Shown here: piece by piece, positions 8,574 through 16,929 of the stretch
How positions within the stretch are numbered: position 1 is the first letter of the stretch
How the letters are laid out: every line of letters starts with the position of its first letter
NCBI GenBank assembly: GCA_032251335.1
Contig: JAVVDW010000003.1
Coordinates: forward strand, 1 to 64,000
Direction of reading: 5' to 3'
Source of the DNA: UM-FILTER-40-17 sp032251335
GTDB taxonomy: Bacteria; Bacteroidota; Bacteroidia; Flavobacteriales; Flavobacteriaceae
Length of the DNA stretch: 64,000 bases
Notes under the pieces: model-generated
Database searches by the model: none
What the model was told of the DNA's origin: nothing
What the model saw: only the letters and a program-made list of their open reading frames with translations
Program-made: the position numbers and the translations under genes

Positions 8574-8608
8574 CAAAGTTATAACCAAAGTGTCAGAAAA
8601 TTTGCAAA
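8574..8608 (-). promoter_or_regulatory. Bacteroidota-type promoter for the S1/P1 nuclease
   Basis: On the minus strand TTTG (8608-8605), a 23-nt spacer and TAACTTTG (8581-8574) match the -33/-7 consensus TTTG / TAnnTTTG. It supports the start at 8485. Confidence 0.5.
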
Positions 8609-8738
8609 AAAATACATGAATTAACTTTAAGATAAAACAGCTCAAAATATATTGGGTGAGCATGATGTAGATTGCCAAGAAGTTTTAACTGTGCTCAAGC
8701 TAGCGAGGTTTTTAAAAAAGGAATTTAATAATACCCGT

Positions 8739-8768
8739 TTTGTTCCTCTCTTTCAAAGTTTATCTTTG
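8739..8768 (+). promoter_or_regulatory. Bacteroidota-type promoter for the DUF808 gene
   Basis: TTTG (8739-8742), an 18-nt spacer and TATCTTTG (8761-8768), 60 nt upstream of the start codon. Confidence 0.55.
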
Positions 8769-8828
8769 CCGGAAAATCATACATCTTTTTTAACTTAAAA
8801 AGGTGGTTAACCAAAATACATTCAACAA

Positions 8829-9722
8829 ATGGCTTCAGGTTTTTTTGCACTCTTAGACGACATCTCGGTATTAATGGACGATGTGGCTACCATGACCAAA
8901 GTGGCCACCAAGAAAACTGCCGGCATACTGGGTGACGACCTTGCCGTGAATGCTGAAAAATCATCCGGTTTTATATCTTCCAGGGAAATTCCTGTATTGT
9001 GGGCAATTACCAAAGGTTCATTGCTCAACAAACTGATGATACTACCGGTTGCTTTTATTTTGAGTGCGCTCTACAAACCGGCCATAATTGCGATTTTGGT
9101 TCTTGGCGGTCTCTATTTGGCTTATGAAGGTGCCGAAAAGATTTATGAATTTTTGGTGCCTCACAAACACGAAAAACCAACACTCGAAGCCGTAGTTTTA
9201 AGTGCGGAAGAAGCCGTGCAATTAGAGAAATCGAAAATTAAGTCGGCTATTGTTACAGACTTTATTCTCTCTGTAGAGATTGTAATCATCGCTTTGGGAA
9301 CTGTAGTCGAAAAGACGCTAAGCATACAAATCATAGTGGTTTCTATCATCGCCCTCTTGGCCACCGTAGGTGTTTATGGGTTGGTTGCATTGATCGTGCG
9401 CATGGATGATTTGGGCCTTAGATTGATCAAACACAGCACCGGAAAACCCGGATTTTCTAATTTCACAGGGAAGTTTTTGGTAAATGCCTTGCCGGTGATT
9501 ATTAAAATGTTGTCGGTTATTGGTACCATCGCCTTGTTGTTGGTGGCGGGCGGCATTTTTGTGCATTACATCGATTTTTTCCACCATCTTATTCCGGAAA
9601 TTCCGGCTATTTTAAAGGAATTTGCCGTTGGTTTGGGCGTTGGTATAGCCGTGCTATTGATGGTATTGGTTTTTAAAAAAATACGTGCCAAATTAAAATC
9701 TTCAAAAAAAGAAGCGCATTAG
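8829..9722 (+). CDS. DUF808 family inner-membrane protein
   Basis: This 297-residue protein matches the DUF808 (YedI-like) family. The N-terminus MASGFFALLDDISVLMDDVA is diagnostic, followed by the amphipathic VATKKTAGILGDDLAVNAE segment and GFISSREIPVLWAI. Several hydrophobic spans follow, around LMILPVAFILSALY, AIIAILVLGGLYLAYEGAEK, TDFILSVEIVIIALGTVV, VVSIIALLATVGVYGLVAL, VIGTIALLLVAGG and VGLGVGIAVLLMVLVF. The C-terminus is a lysine-rich cytoplasmic tail. The function of the family is unknown. The gene stands alone with its own promoter. Confidence 0.9.
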   Translation: MASGFFALLDDISVLMDDVATMTKVATKKTAGILGDDLAVNAEKSSGFISSREIPVLWAITKGSLLNKLMILPVAFILSALYKPAIIAILVLGGLYLAYEGAEKIYEFLVPHKHEKPTLEAVVLSAEEAVQLEKSKIKSAIVTDFILSVEIVIIALGTVVEKTLSIQIIVVSIIALLATVGVYGLVALIVRMDDLGLRLIKHSTGKPGFSNFTGKFLVNALPVIIKMLSVIGTIALLLVAGGIFVHYIDFFHHLIPEIPAILKEFAVGLGVGIAVLLMVLVFKKIRAKLKSSKKEAH

Positions 9723-9735
9723 AATCAAAAATCTA

Positions 9736-9743
9736 TATATTTG
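9736..9743 (+). promoter_or_regulatory. -7 box upstream of a small lipoprotein gene
   Basis: TATATTTG matches TAnnTTTG, 28 nt before the start codon at 9772. No clear -33 TTTG is visible. Confidence 0.4.
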
Positions 9744-9771
9744 ATTATTAACACTTAAACCAGATACAATC

Positions 9772-10158
9772 ATGAAAAAAATGCTATTGCTCTTATGTGT
9801 CTGTATCGGTTTTTTGAATTGCTCAGACGACGATGAAAATGCTAATCCTCTATTAGGGGTTTGGGTTTGGACAGGTTCATCAGGTGGAATTGGTGGGGTT
9901 ATAGAAACGCCGGAATCCACCGGAATCATTATGAAACTTGACATACTTCCCAAAACCATCAAGCGGTTTCGAAACGGTGTTTTGGTGGCTGAATTTAACT
10001 ACACCCTTGAAACCCGAACATCTTCTCTTTTTAATAAAACCGTGCAGGTGATTGTCCCCGAAGATAGTTTTGCACAGATTGTTGACCTTCAAGGAGACGT
10101 TTTAACGCTGATAGATGACTGCGCGGATTGCTTTACGAGCCGCTATATAAGAGAATAG
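9772..10158 (+). CDS. Small lipoprotein of unknown function
   Basis: 128 residues. The N-terminus MKKMLLLLCVCIGFLNCSDDDE is a lipoprotein signal with the lipidated cysteine followed by acidic residues, a feature of surface-exposed Bacteroidota lipoproteins. The mature domain is beta-rich, beginning GVWVWTGSSGG, in the manner of lipocalin-like domains of this phylum, and ends with a Cys pair (DDCADC). I do not recognise the exact family, and the neighbours give no functional hint. Confidence 0.75.
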   Translation: MKKMLLLLCVCIGFLNCSDDDENANPLLGVWVWTGSSGGIGGVIETPESTGIIMKLDILPKTIKRFRNGVLVAEFNYTLETRTSSLFNKTVQVIVPEDSFAQIVDLQGDVLTLIDDCADCFTSRYIRE

Positions 10159-10182
10159 CGATTGATTACTCGTAACTAGCAA

Positions 10183-11058
10183 TTATTCTACATCCTTTTT
10201 GTTTAACGGATAAACCGCCTGGCCCAAAAAATCTGAGGGAAAATTTTCGTCATGTGCAAACCCCAGATCTATATCTCTGCCATCTTTGGGTATGTAGTCT
10301 GTTTTAAAAATATAATCCCAAATGCTGAGTGTCATACCGAAGTTGACACCATATCTGTTTGGCAACTCCTTGGCATGGTGCCAAATGTGCATTTGCGGAT
10401 TGTTGAAAATGTACTTCAACGACCCCAGCGGCACTTTGACATTGGCGTGGTTAAAATGACCGACCGCAAAAGCGAACAAATAAACGATGATGTAGTCCTG
10501 AATACCAAAACCTATCAAGGCCAACGGAATGTATTGCAAGGATCGATACACCACATTTTCCATCCAGTGGTAACGCATTTGTGCGGCAAAACCCATTTGC
10601 TTGACCGAGTGGTGCACCTTGTGAAAATTCCACAATAACGGATGATAATGCAGCAAGCGATGGATAAAATATTGCACAAAATCCCTTACGACAAACAAGA
10701 TAAAAAGTTGCCAAAAAACACTGAGTTCGGCCACATTAAAAATAGCCAGATTGTCTATGCCTATTTTTTTGAGGTTGTCGTTCAGAAAAGTGACCACTAC
10801 ATTGGACAGCGCATTGTAGCCAATAAGCGAAAACAAAAAGAAATTAAAAAACATATAGAAGGCATCCAGCCAAAAGTCCTTGCGAACAATGGGCTGATTT
10901 TTTCGCCACGGGCGCGCAATTTCAATCAGCCAAAAAAGTAGGGAAACGCCAATGAGCCAGTAGAAATAATTATGCCAAGAGGGTGTCGTGATTTCGTGTA
11001 CTAAATAGTTGAAATACCCTTTATAAGAATTCAATACAATTTCCCAATATTTTTCCAT
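10183..11058 (-). CDS. Sterol desaturase / fatty acid hydroxylase family membrane protein
   Basis: 291 residues with several hydrophobic segments and the histidine clusters of the membrane di-iron hydroxylase/desaturase superfamily: HRLLHYH, NFHKVHHS, HFNHANV, MHIWHHA. These bind the two iron atoms in the integral-membrane enzymes. The substrate is probably a lipid, perhaps a sterol-like compound, carotenoid or fatty acid, but cannot be named. The ATG at 11058 is used; a TTG six nt upstream is in frame. It is the third gene of a minus-strand run, starting 26 nt after the nucleoside phosphorylase stop. Confidence 0.88.
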   Translation of the reverse strand: MEKYWEIVLNSYKGYFNYLVHEITTPSWHNYFYWLIGVSLLFWLIEIARPWRKNQPIVRKDFWLDAFYMFFNFFLFSLIGYNALSNVVVTFLNDNLKKIGIDNLAIFNVAELSVFWQLFILFVVRDFVQYFIHRLLHYHPLLWNFHKVHHSVKQMGFAAQMRYHWMENVVYRSLQYIPLALIGFGIQDYIIVYLFAFAVGHFNHANVKVPLGSLKYIFNNPQMHIWHHAKELPNRYGVNFGMTLSIWDYIFKTDYIPKDGRDIDLGFAHDENFPSDFLGQAVYPLNKKDVE

Positions 11059-11084
11059 AATCAAAATTGATTTGGTTGACGAAG

Positions 11085-11912
11085 CTACATTCGCTGCAAC
11101 AATTTTTCCACGAGCATGACCAAATGGGGTTCTGCCCTATTGGCCGTTTCAATGATGTCTTGTATGTTGACAGGTTGCAGGTTGTCCGGATCGCACTCGT
11201 CTGTCAACACCGATATGGCCACGCAGCGCATACCCATTTGGTTGGCTGCTATAACTTCCGGCACCGTACTCATGCCCACGGCGTCGGCACCAATGATTTT
11301 CAGGTAGCGGTATTCGGCGCGGGTTTCGAGCTGTGGCCCCACTACCGCCGCATAAACGCCTTGGTGCAAAGGAATGTTGTTTGCCAAAGCAATGTTGAGT
11401 AGTTCCTCGGAAAAAACCTTGTCGTAGGGCGCAGACATATCCGTGAAACGAGGGCCAAAAACTTCTACGCCTTTGTACGCCAAAGGCGAGTCGCCTTGTA
11501 GGTTGATGTGGTCGTCTATCAGCATGAGATTGCCCTTTTCAAAAGAGCGGTTAATGGCGCCGGCGGCGTTGGAAATAATCAGATTTTTGACACCCAAGAG
11601 TTGCATGGTGCGAATTCCGTAAGTAACTTCTTGCATGTTGTAGCCTTCGTAATAGTGAAAACGACCTGACATCACCACCACTTTCTTTCCGGATAATGTG
11701 CCGTAAATCAACTTGCCGGAATGAAACTCTACGGTAGCTTGCGGAAAAAAGGGAATGTTGTTGTAATGGGCTTCTGTTTCTATCTCTAGATGGTTCACCA
11801 ATTGGCCGAGCCCCGTGCCCAAAACAATTCCGGTTTCCACATCTTTAAATCCCTTGCTTTTAAGGTATTTTAAGGTTTCTTGTAAGTTTTTTTGCAAAAC
11901 GGTCATGATCAT
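11085..11912 (-). CDS. Purine nucleoside phosphorylase (trimeric PNP-I type)
   Basis: 275 residues. This enzyme splits purine nucleosides with phosphate into free base and ribose-1-phosphate. Signatures are GTGLGQLV (phosphate loop), SGRFHYYEGY, NAAGAINRSF, GVYAAVVGPQLETRAEYR and GADAVGMSTVPEVIAA, all typical of the trimeric inosine-guanosine phosphorylase family. Two starts are possible, 11912 and 11906 (MTVLQKNLQ). It lies 30 nt downstream of a TIGR04282 glycosyltransferase gene; that family has been linked to arsenosugar synthesis, in which a nucleoside phosphorylase step is also needed. Ordinary purine salvage is equally possible. Confidence 0.93.
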   Translation of the reverse strand: MIMTVLQKNLQETLKYLKSKGFKDVETGIVLGTGLGQLVNHLEIETEAHYNNIPFFPQATVEFHSGKLIYGTLSGKKVVVMSGRFHYYEGYNMQEVTYGIRTMQLLGVKNLIISNAAGAINRSFEKGNLMLIDDHINLQGDSPLAYKGVEVFGPRFTDMSAPYDKVFSEELLNIALANNIPLHQGVYAAVVGPQLETRAEYRYLKIIGADAVGMSTVPEVIAANQMGMRCVAISVLTDECDPDNLQPVNIQDIIETANRAEPHLVMLVEKLLQRM

Positions 11913-11942
11913 ATGCTTCTCATTATTTATTGAAGGGTTTAG

Positions 11943-12629
11943 TTAGTCCTTTTTGGCTGTAAATTTTAAAAGTGCCTCGTAAGGTAACAAATCATTTTCG
12001 GTATCAATGTCGTTTAAGGTCTCTAAAAGACAGACACTTTTGGTTTCCAAATCGGATAGCGTATCTCGAAGAACCGTATCTGTACCCCAGGCTTTGTTTT
12101 CAAATATGTGAACGATGGGCGCTTTTAAACCCAAGAGGTAATAACCGCCGTCGGCTGCCGGTCCTATGACTACGTCAAAATCATCGAGCGAAGCAAAAGC
12201 ATTTTCAAGCAACTCCGTTTTTAGGTCGAGTAAATCTGTGCCGATGACTATTACTTTTTGATAGCCTTCTGCAAAAGCATCTTCAAAAGCGCGGCGCATT
12301 CGTTCGCCTAAATCACTGCCATTTTGTTTTTGTTTCTGAAAAACATCATTGCGCCAAACGTCTTGACTGTCAATAAAATCTGCATAACACACACGTTTAT
12401 CTGCCCGAATGGCAATGGTTTCCGAAACAGTATGGTTTAAAAGTATCCGATAGACGGCCAGTGCGTTTTCGTCGCCAATGGTTTTGGCAAGCCTGGTTTT
12501 GGTTTTGCCCAAGACGGGATTTCGCGCAAAAATCAGCAGCAGGTTTTTCAGATTTCTAGTATTCAAATTGGGCTTGTTTAGTGTTTTAAAAAAGGGATGC
12601 AATTTAAGGATTGGCGACAAATATGCCAT
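11943..12629 (-). CDS. TIGR04282 family glycosyltransferase
   Basis: 228 residues with the GT-A-like fold of the DUF2064/TIGR04282 family. The motifs are LLLIFARNPVLGKTKTRLA (nucleotide-sugar loop), VIVIGTDLLDL, and GPAADGGYYLLGL. Members have been named arsenosugar biosynthesis glycosyltransferases because some occur with ArsM/ArsS genes; neither of those is in this window. The start is uncertain: homologues begin close to KNLLLIFA, so the first 30 residues from the ATG at 12629 may not be translated. It is the first gene of a minus-strand operon with the nucleoside phosphorylase and the sterol desaturase. Confidence 0.88.
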   Translation of the reverse strand: MAYLSPILKLHPFFKTLNKPNLNTRNLKNLLLIFARNPVLGKTKTRLAKTIGDENALAVYRILLNHTVSETIAIRADKRVCYADFIDSQDVWRNDVFQKQKQNGSDLGERMRRAFEDAFAEGYQKVIVIGTDLLDLKTELLENAFASLDDFDVVIGPAADGGYYLLGLKAPIVHIFENKAWGTDTVLRDTLSDLETKSVCLLETLNDIDTENDLLPYEALLKFTAKKD

Positions 12630-12835
12630 GTTTTTTGCCTCATTATTTGTTTAAAATTAACAAACCTTTGCCGGCTTCGGAATAAACGCATTTGCCTGAT
12701 TCATGCTATTTTTTCAACATTATGAAGAACAAACGGCTGATTTCTATCCGTTTAATTTAACAAAACACCATCAAAAAGGCTGAATATTGTGATAAGATTT
12801 GCATGAGAAAGCGACCCAACTCCATCCTTTTGACT

Positions 12836-12843
12836 TAAATTTG
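12836..12843 (+). promoter_or_regulatory. -7 box upstream of the 606-residue protein gene
   Basis: TAAATTTG matches TAnnTTTG 84 nt before the chosen ATG at 12928, which argues against the longer frame beginning at 12799. No good -33 box was found. Confidence 0.35.
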
Positions 12844-12927
12844 CAAAAGCACGCGATTCTTTTCTCTATCGGAAGACAAAGCCGGATGTGCCCATGCTTT
12901 ATCTATTATTATTTTTTTATCTATATC

Positions 12928-14748
12928 ATGCAAAATGCCCACACTTTCCACATTCCTGTCATGGGAATTGGATTTACGCTCGACACGCCTCTCAAAGTTT
13001 CTCCATACGGTATCGACTCTGTTATTTCTTTGGTTGACGACATTCTTCTGGAGAAAATGCGAAAAATGTATTGCGAAAAATACAAACGCCATTATCGCGA
13101 AATTTCTTCAAAAGTAGAGGACTTCAGGGCCAAGAGAATCACGGCTTATCTGAACCTTATCCACGATTTGGCAAAAGAAAAATTTGAAAACCTTAAAAAC
13201 TCGGCTACAAAAATTGACAAAGACCTCAAAGCCTATTTCAACCTTTTGCCTGATAGCGCAGTCATCAAACAAGAGTTCAACCGCCTGACTGACAAATATT
13301 TTCATGCCGAAGATATCAAAAAATGGCTTCATGACAATTTGTACATGGGCAGCATTGATGTCAACATTATGACCAAAATTGACAAAGACAATTATCAAAA
13401 TAACGAAAAATTGCCACAAGAATTTAACGATGCGCACGCGGCACTTCGCGGTTTTGGAAAAAGCAATTTAAACGCTTCCGTTGTTTTTTCGGCAGGCATG
13501 AATCCGAGACTGTACACATATTTGGAGCAGTTTGACGATTTCTATCCAAACGCGGATGGGCATTTTAAAAAGAAGATTATCCTCAAGGTGAGCGACTATC
13601 GGTCGGCCTTTATACAAGGTAAATTTTTTGCTAAAAAAGGCTTGTGGGTTTCGGAATACCGAATAGAATCCGGACTCAACTGCGGCGGCCACGCTTTCGC
13701 CACAGACGGCTTTTTGCTCGGACCTATTTTGGCTGAATTTAGAGACAACCGTACAGATTTTATCCAAACTTTGCACGACACCTATACGCAAGCACTTTCC
13801 GGCAAAGAAAAAACTATCCCGGCTATGCCGCCGGGCATCAAAATCACCGCCCAAGGAGGCGTGGGCACTGCCGAGGAACATCGGTTTCTAAAGGAACACT
13901 ACCAATTGGACTCCGTAGGATGGGGAACGCCTTTTTTGCTGGTGCCGGAAGCCACTACCGTTGACAAAACGACCCTTGAACAATTGGTTCGTGCATCGGA
14001 AAAAGATTTATATCTGAGTAACATATCGCCTTTGGGCGTGCCGTTTAACAACATACGAAACAACACCAAAGACGCTGAAAAGCGCGCTTTAATAGAAAAA
14101 GGACGACCGGGAAGTTCTTGTCCCAAAAAATATGTGGCACTCAATAAAGAATTTACAGACAAAGCCATTTGTACAGCTTCGAGACAGTACCAAAATCTCA
14201 AGATAAAAGAGCTAAACGAATTGCAGTTGAACGAAACTGAATATCAAAAGAATTTGGATCGCATCACCGAAAAATCTTGTATCTGTGTCGGCTTGGGTAC
14301 GGCTTCTCTTTTGGCGCACGGTCTCGACACAAAGACAGAGGGAATTGGCGTTTCTGTTTGTCCGGGACCCAATCTTGCTTATTTTTCCAAAGTGATGACG
14401 CTCAAGGAAATTGCAGATCATATTTACGGCATCAAAAACCAAATGACGCATCCAAACCGACCCCATGTTTTTGTAAAAGAACTCAATATTTATATCGACT
14501 ATCTCAAAGCTAAATTTGAAGAAACCCGTTCATCTATGACCGAAAAGCAACAAAGTTATTTATTGACTTTTGCAGCCAATCTACAAAAAGGGAAAGATTA
14601 CTATGTGCAGCTTTTTTCTCAATTAAAAAACAGTTTTCAAGATTCTCAATCAAAAATTTTAAAAGATTTATCTGAAAGTGAAAAAATGTTGGCATCGCTC
14701 TACAGCGACATTCAAGAGTCAAGACTTATTCTGGTAACATCCAGATAA
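12928..14748 (+). CDS. Uncharacterised 606-residue protein with FMN-barrel-like motifs and conserved-looking cysteines
   Basis: I cannot name this protein. The N-terminus HIPVMGIGFTLDTPLKV and the stretch ITAQGGVGTAEEHRFL (about 306-321) followed by DSVGWGTPFLLVPEAT (328-343) recall the phosphate-binding end of nitronate monooxygenase/IMP dehydrogenase-type FMN TIM barrels. Six cysteines lie in motif-like contexts: C252 (SGLNCGGHAFA), C398 (GSSCPKKY), C415 (KAICTASRQ), C451 and C453 (KSCICVGLGTASLL), and C478 (SVCPGPNL), which could hold a metal or Fe-S centre. Residues 45-180 and 520-606 are helical and charged, possibly coiled coil. No signal peptide or membrane span. The ATG at 12928 is chosen because it follows a -7 box and starts the conserved-looking part. 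Function unknown; a cytoplasmic flavin/Fe-S enzyme is a guess. Confidence 0.6.
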   Translation: MQNAHTFHIPVMGIGFTLDTPLKVSPYGIDSVISLVDDILLEKMRKMYCEKYKRHYREISSKVEDFRAKRITAYLNLIHDLAKEKFENLKNSATKIDKDLKAYFNLLPDSAVIKQEFNRLTDKYFHAEDIKKWLHDNLYMGSIDVNIMTKIDKDNYQNNEKLPQEFNDAHAALRGFGKSNLNASVVFSAGMNPRLYTYLEQFDDFYPNADGHFKKKIILKVSDYRSAFIQGKFFAKKGLWVSEYRIESGLNCGGHAFATDGFLLGPILAEFRDNRTDFIQTLHDTYTQALSGKEKTIPAMPPGIKITAQGGVGTAEEHRFLKEHYQLDSVGWGTPFLLVPEATTVDKTTLEQLVRASEKDLYLSNISPLGVPFNNIRNNTKDAEKRALIEKGRPGSSCPKKYVALNKEFTDKAICTASRQYQNLKIKELNELQLNETEYQKNLDRITEKSCICVGLGTASLLAHGLDTKTEGIGVSVCPGPNLAYFSKVMTLKEIADHIYGIKNQMTHPNRPHVFVKELNIYIDYLKAKFEETRSSMTEKQQSYLLTFAANLQKGKDYYVQLFSQLKNSFQDSQSKILKDLSESEKMLASLYSDIQESRLILVTSR

Positions 14749-14835
14749 AATAAGCAGAAGTTTTTCAAAGCCTTAACAAATGCTATTATTAAAAAACAAA
14801 TGTTTTTAATACTTTTACGGCAATAAAAAAAACGC

Positions 14836-15615
14836 ATGGCAAAAAAAGGCTTTCTTATAGACATGGACGGGGTAATTTACTCCAACGAAAAGCTCATTCC
14901 GGGTGCAGATGTATTTATCAAAACCCTACAGGAAAAGAAGATTCCTTTTTTGTTTATGACCAACAACAGCCAGCGCACGCCCTTAGACGCCGTGTACAAA
15001 GTGCAGCGAATGGGTTTAAAAATCACCGAAAAAAACGTGTACACCAGCGCCATGGCCACGGCTTGGTTTCTTTCGTTTATGAAACCCAAAGGCACTGCCT
15101 ATGTGTTGGGCGAAGGTGGTTTATTGACAAGTTTGCACGATGTAGGTTACCAATTGGTGAACTCCAATCCCGATTTTGTTGTGGTTGGCGAAGGGCGCAA
15201 TTTTACCTTGGAAATGGTGAACAATGCTGTGGACATGATACTATCCGGTTCTAAATTTATCGCTACCAATTTAGATCCTTCTCCTAAGAAAAAAGGTTGG
15301 GTAAACCTCGGCATCAAGGCTGTGGTTGCTATGATAGAAGAAGCTACCGGCAAAAAAGCCTTTTCCGTGGGCAAGCCAAGCCCTGTGATGATGCGATCGG
15401 CACGTAAATACCTGGGATTAAATGCCGAAGAAACCATTATTATTGGTGACACCATGGATACCGACATACTCGGCGGAGTACAATTGGGCTACACAACCAT
15501 ACTTACCCTTTCGGGTGTTTCCACGCAAGAAAGCATGAACGACTACGCATTCAAACCCGATTTGATTGTAAACTCTGTGGCGGACATCAACCTGGAAGAT
15601 GTGCTAAAAATTTGA
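14836..15615 (+). CDS. HAD superfamily (subfamily IIA, NagD-like) phosphatase
   Basis: 259 residues with all four HAD motifs: DMDGVIY (nucleophile and acid Asp), TNNSQRT, the lysine in GKPSPVMM, and GDTMDTDILGG. The cap between motifs II and III is of the C2 type, as in NagD/4-nitrophenylphosphatase enzymes, which dephosphorylate small sugar phosphates or nucleotides in the cytoplasm. The length fits the family. The substrate is not predictable. It is not tightly linked to the neighbours: 87 nt separate it from the upstream gene. Confidence 0.93.
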   Translation: MAKKGFLIDMDGVIYSNEKLIPGADVFIKTLQEKKIPFLFMTNNSQRTPLDAVYKVQRMGLKITEKNVYTSAMATAWFLSFMKPKGTAYVLGEGGLLTSLHDVGYQLVNSNPDFVVVGEGRNFTLEMVNNAVDMILSGSKFIATNLDPSPKKKGWVNLGIKAVVAMIEEATGKKAFSVGKPSPVMMRSARKYLGLNAEETIIIGDTMDTDILGGVQLGYTTILTLSGVSTQESMNDYAFKPDLIVNSVADINLEDVLKI

Positions 15616-15699
15616 TGAAACTAATGAGTTGGTGGTAATGTATGAAATGCACAGGCTAAATCAAATATAATTTTTTTGTAAATTTGAAAAAAGGAATTT

Positions 15700-15933
15700 A
15701 TGGATTTACAAACAAGAAAACTGAATTTAATATCTTACCTCGCACAATTGCAAGACGAGATGTTCATTGAAAAAATTGAAAAGTTCATTTTAAGAAAACA
15801 GGAAACCAAAACTGATTTTAAACCATTTACAGTTGACGAATTAATTCACAGAATTAAACATGCTGAGCATGATTTTAAAAACGGAAAATTTAAAACCCAA
15901 GATGAGTTGGAACAATTATCTGCAAATTGGTAA
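15700..15933 (+). CDS. Antitoxin component of a ParE/RelE-type module
   Basis: 77 residues, charged and helical, in the position of an antitoxin immediately before a RelE/ParE-like toxin with only a 3-nt gap. The N-terminal half (TRKLNLISYLAQLQDEMFIEKIEKFI) resembles the small helical domain common in Bacteroidota antitoxins of this type; the C-terminal half (HDFKNGKFKTQDELEQL) would wrap the toxin. A TAAATTTG box at 15679-15686 lies 14 nt upstream. These pairs usually repress their own promoter. Confidence 0.82.
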   Translation: MDLQTRKLNLISYLAQLQDEMFIEKIEKFILRKQETKTDFKPFTVDELIHRIKHAEHDFKNGKFKTQDELEQLSANW

Positions 15934-15936
15934 TTA

Positions 15937-16245
15937 ATGAGAGTATTTTGGACAGATTTTGCTGTCGAAAATCTTAAAGACATTTTTGATTATTATTCAA
16001 ATAAAGTATCTAATAAAACGGCCCACAAAATAAGAAAACAGATTTTTAGCTCAACCAAACGACTAGGAAAAAATCCGGAATCTGGACAATTGGAGTTAAA
16101 TCTTGAAAGACTAAAACAAAATCACCGATATTTAGTTAGCGGTAATTATAAAATAATTTATCGCATAAATGAGAATCAAATTATCATTAATGATGTTTTT
16201 GACACGAGACAAAATCCAGTTAAAATGAATGATGTAAATCGTTAA
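15937..16245 (+). CDS. RelE/ParE family toxin
   Basis: 102 residues with the RelE/ParE fold pattern: an N-terminal strand VFWTDFAVENL, two helices (KDIFDYYSNKVSNKTAHKIRKQIF), the GKNPESGQ turn, then the core strands HRYLVSGNYKIIYRINENQIIINDVFDTRQNP. The arginine- and tyrosine-rich strands and the closing DTRQNP are typical. Toxins of this superfamily either cleave mRNA on the ribosome or inhibit gyrase; the sequence does not decide which. Translated directly behind its antitoxin. Confidence 0.88.
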   Translation: MRVFWTDFAVENLKDIFDYYSNKVSNKTAHKIRKQIFSSTKRLGKNPESGQLELNLERLKQNHRYLVSGNYKIIYRINENQIIINDVFDTRQNPVKMNDVNR

Positions 16246-16298
16246 AAAAAATATAATACTGTCAACAAAACTATTTGATGAAACAAGGGCATCACATT

Positions 16299-16360
16299 CC
16301 TGAGCTGAGCACAGCCGAAGCATGTCCGATTTAAAACACTTGTATTGAGCAAAGTCGAAA
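16299..16360. repeat. Two copies of the dispersed CTTCGACTGCGCTCAG-type repeat
   Basis: 16299-16320 is the reverse complement of CTTCGGCTGTGCTCAGCTCAGG, and 16341-16360 is a more degenerate copy (TATTGAGCAAAGTCGAAA). Both lie just upstream of the thioredoxin-like gene. The same family occurs at 413-435, 17160-17182, 37821-37842 and 37934-37955. Confidence 0.6.
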
Positions 16361-16377
16361 TAAATAAATTTAAACAA

Positions 16378-16863
16378 ATGAAACCATTTTTTTTATCCTC
16401 CGTTTTTGTGTTTTTCACCCTGATGGCCTGGGCACAAGCCCCCAGTAAATTACCCGATTTTAGTATTACGGACATTCAAGGCAAAAGTTTTTCTAATGCC
16501 AACTTGCCCAAAGGCAAATATATGTTGTTTATCTATTTTAACCCAAGTTGTCCGCATTGCCAAAATGCCTTTAAAACCCTAAACAGCAACATAGAAAACT
16601 TACCCGGCAATCTCCAAATCTATTCAGTATCTTACAAAGGTGTAGGCCCAACGCAGAAATTCATGGTGAAATACGCACCGGAACTTTTCCAACTGGGCAA
16701 TGTAACCTCTTTGCTCGAATTAGACGATTCCTTTGGCGCTGTATTTAATGTGCAACGATTTCCTTCTATCTACTTGTTTGATCCTTATGGAAAATTGGTC
16801 AACTTTGAGGAGGATGCCTCTAAGGTGATGAATTTTAAAGAGAAAATGGTTTCGCAGAAATAA
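16378..16863 (+). CDS. Secreted thioredoxin-fold protein (TlpA/AhpC-TSA-like)
   Basis: 161 residues. A signal peptide (FFLSSVFVFFTLMAWAQA) precedes a thioredoxin fold with the redox motif CPHC (C58-C61) in FNPSCPHCQNAF, and the cis-proline region VQRFPSIYLFDPYGKLV. Such proteins reduce or exchange disulfides in the periplasm. The first ATG that gives a signal peptide at the N-terminus is at 16378; the frame is open from 16345, but that part is repeat-derived sequence. It is a single gene ended by its own terminator. Confidence 0.88.
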   Translation: MKPFFLSSVFVFFTLMAWAQAPSKLPDFSITDIQGKSFSNANLPKGKYMLFIYFNPSCPHCQNAFKTLNSNIENLPGNLQIYSVSYKGVGPTQKFMVKYAPELFQLGNVTSLLELDDSFGAVFNVQRFPSIYLFDPYGKLVNFEEDASKVMNFKEKMVSQK

Positions 16864-16897
16864 GTGTAAGCTTATCCTAAACTTTCCAATCATATAC

Positions 16898-16929
16898 AAA
16901 CCGTCTAATAAGCTGAGGCGGTTTTTTTA
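16898..16929 (+). terminator. Rho-independent terminator after the thioredoxin-like gene
   Basis: AAACCGTCT pairs with AGGCGGTTT (one G-T pair) around a 9-nt loop, followed by seven T. Confidence 0.7.

Noticed and set aside
8829..9722. DUF808 protein as a transporter of known substrate
   Set aside because: Membrane segments are clear, but no family with known transport activity is recognisable.
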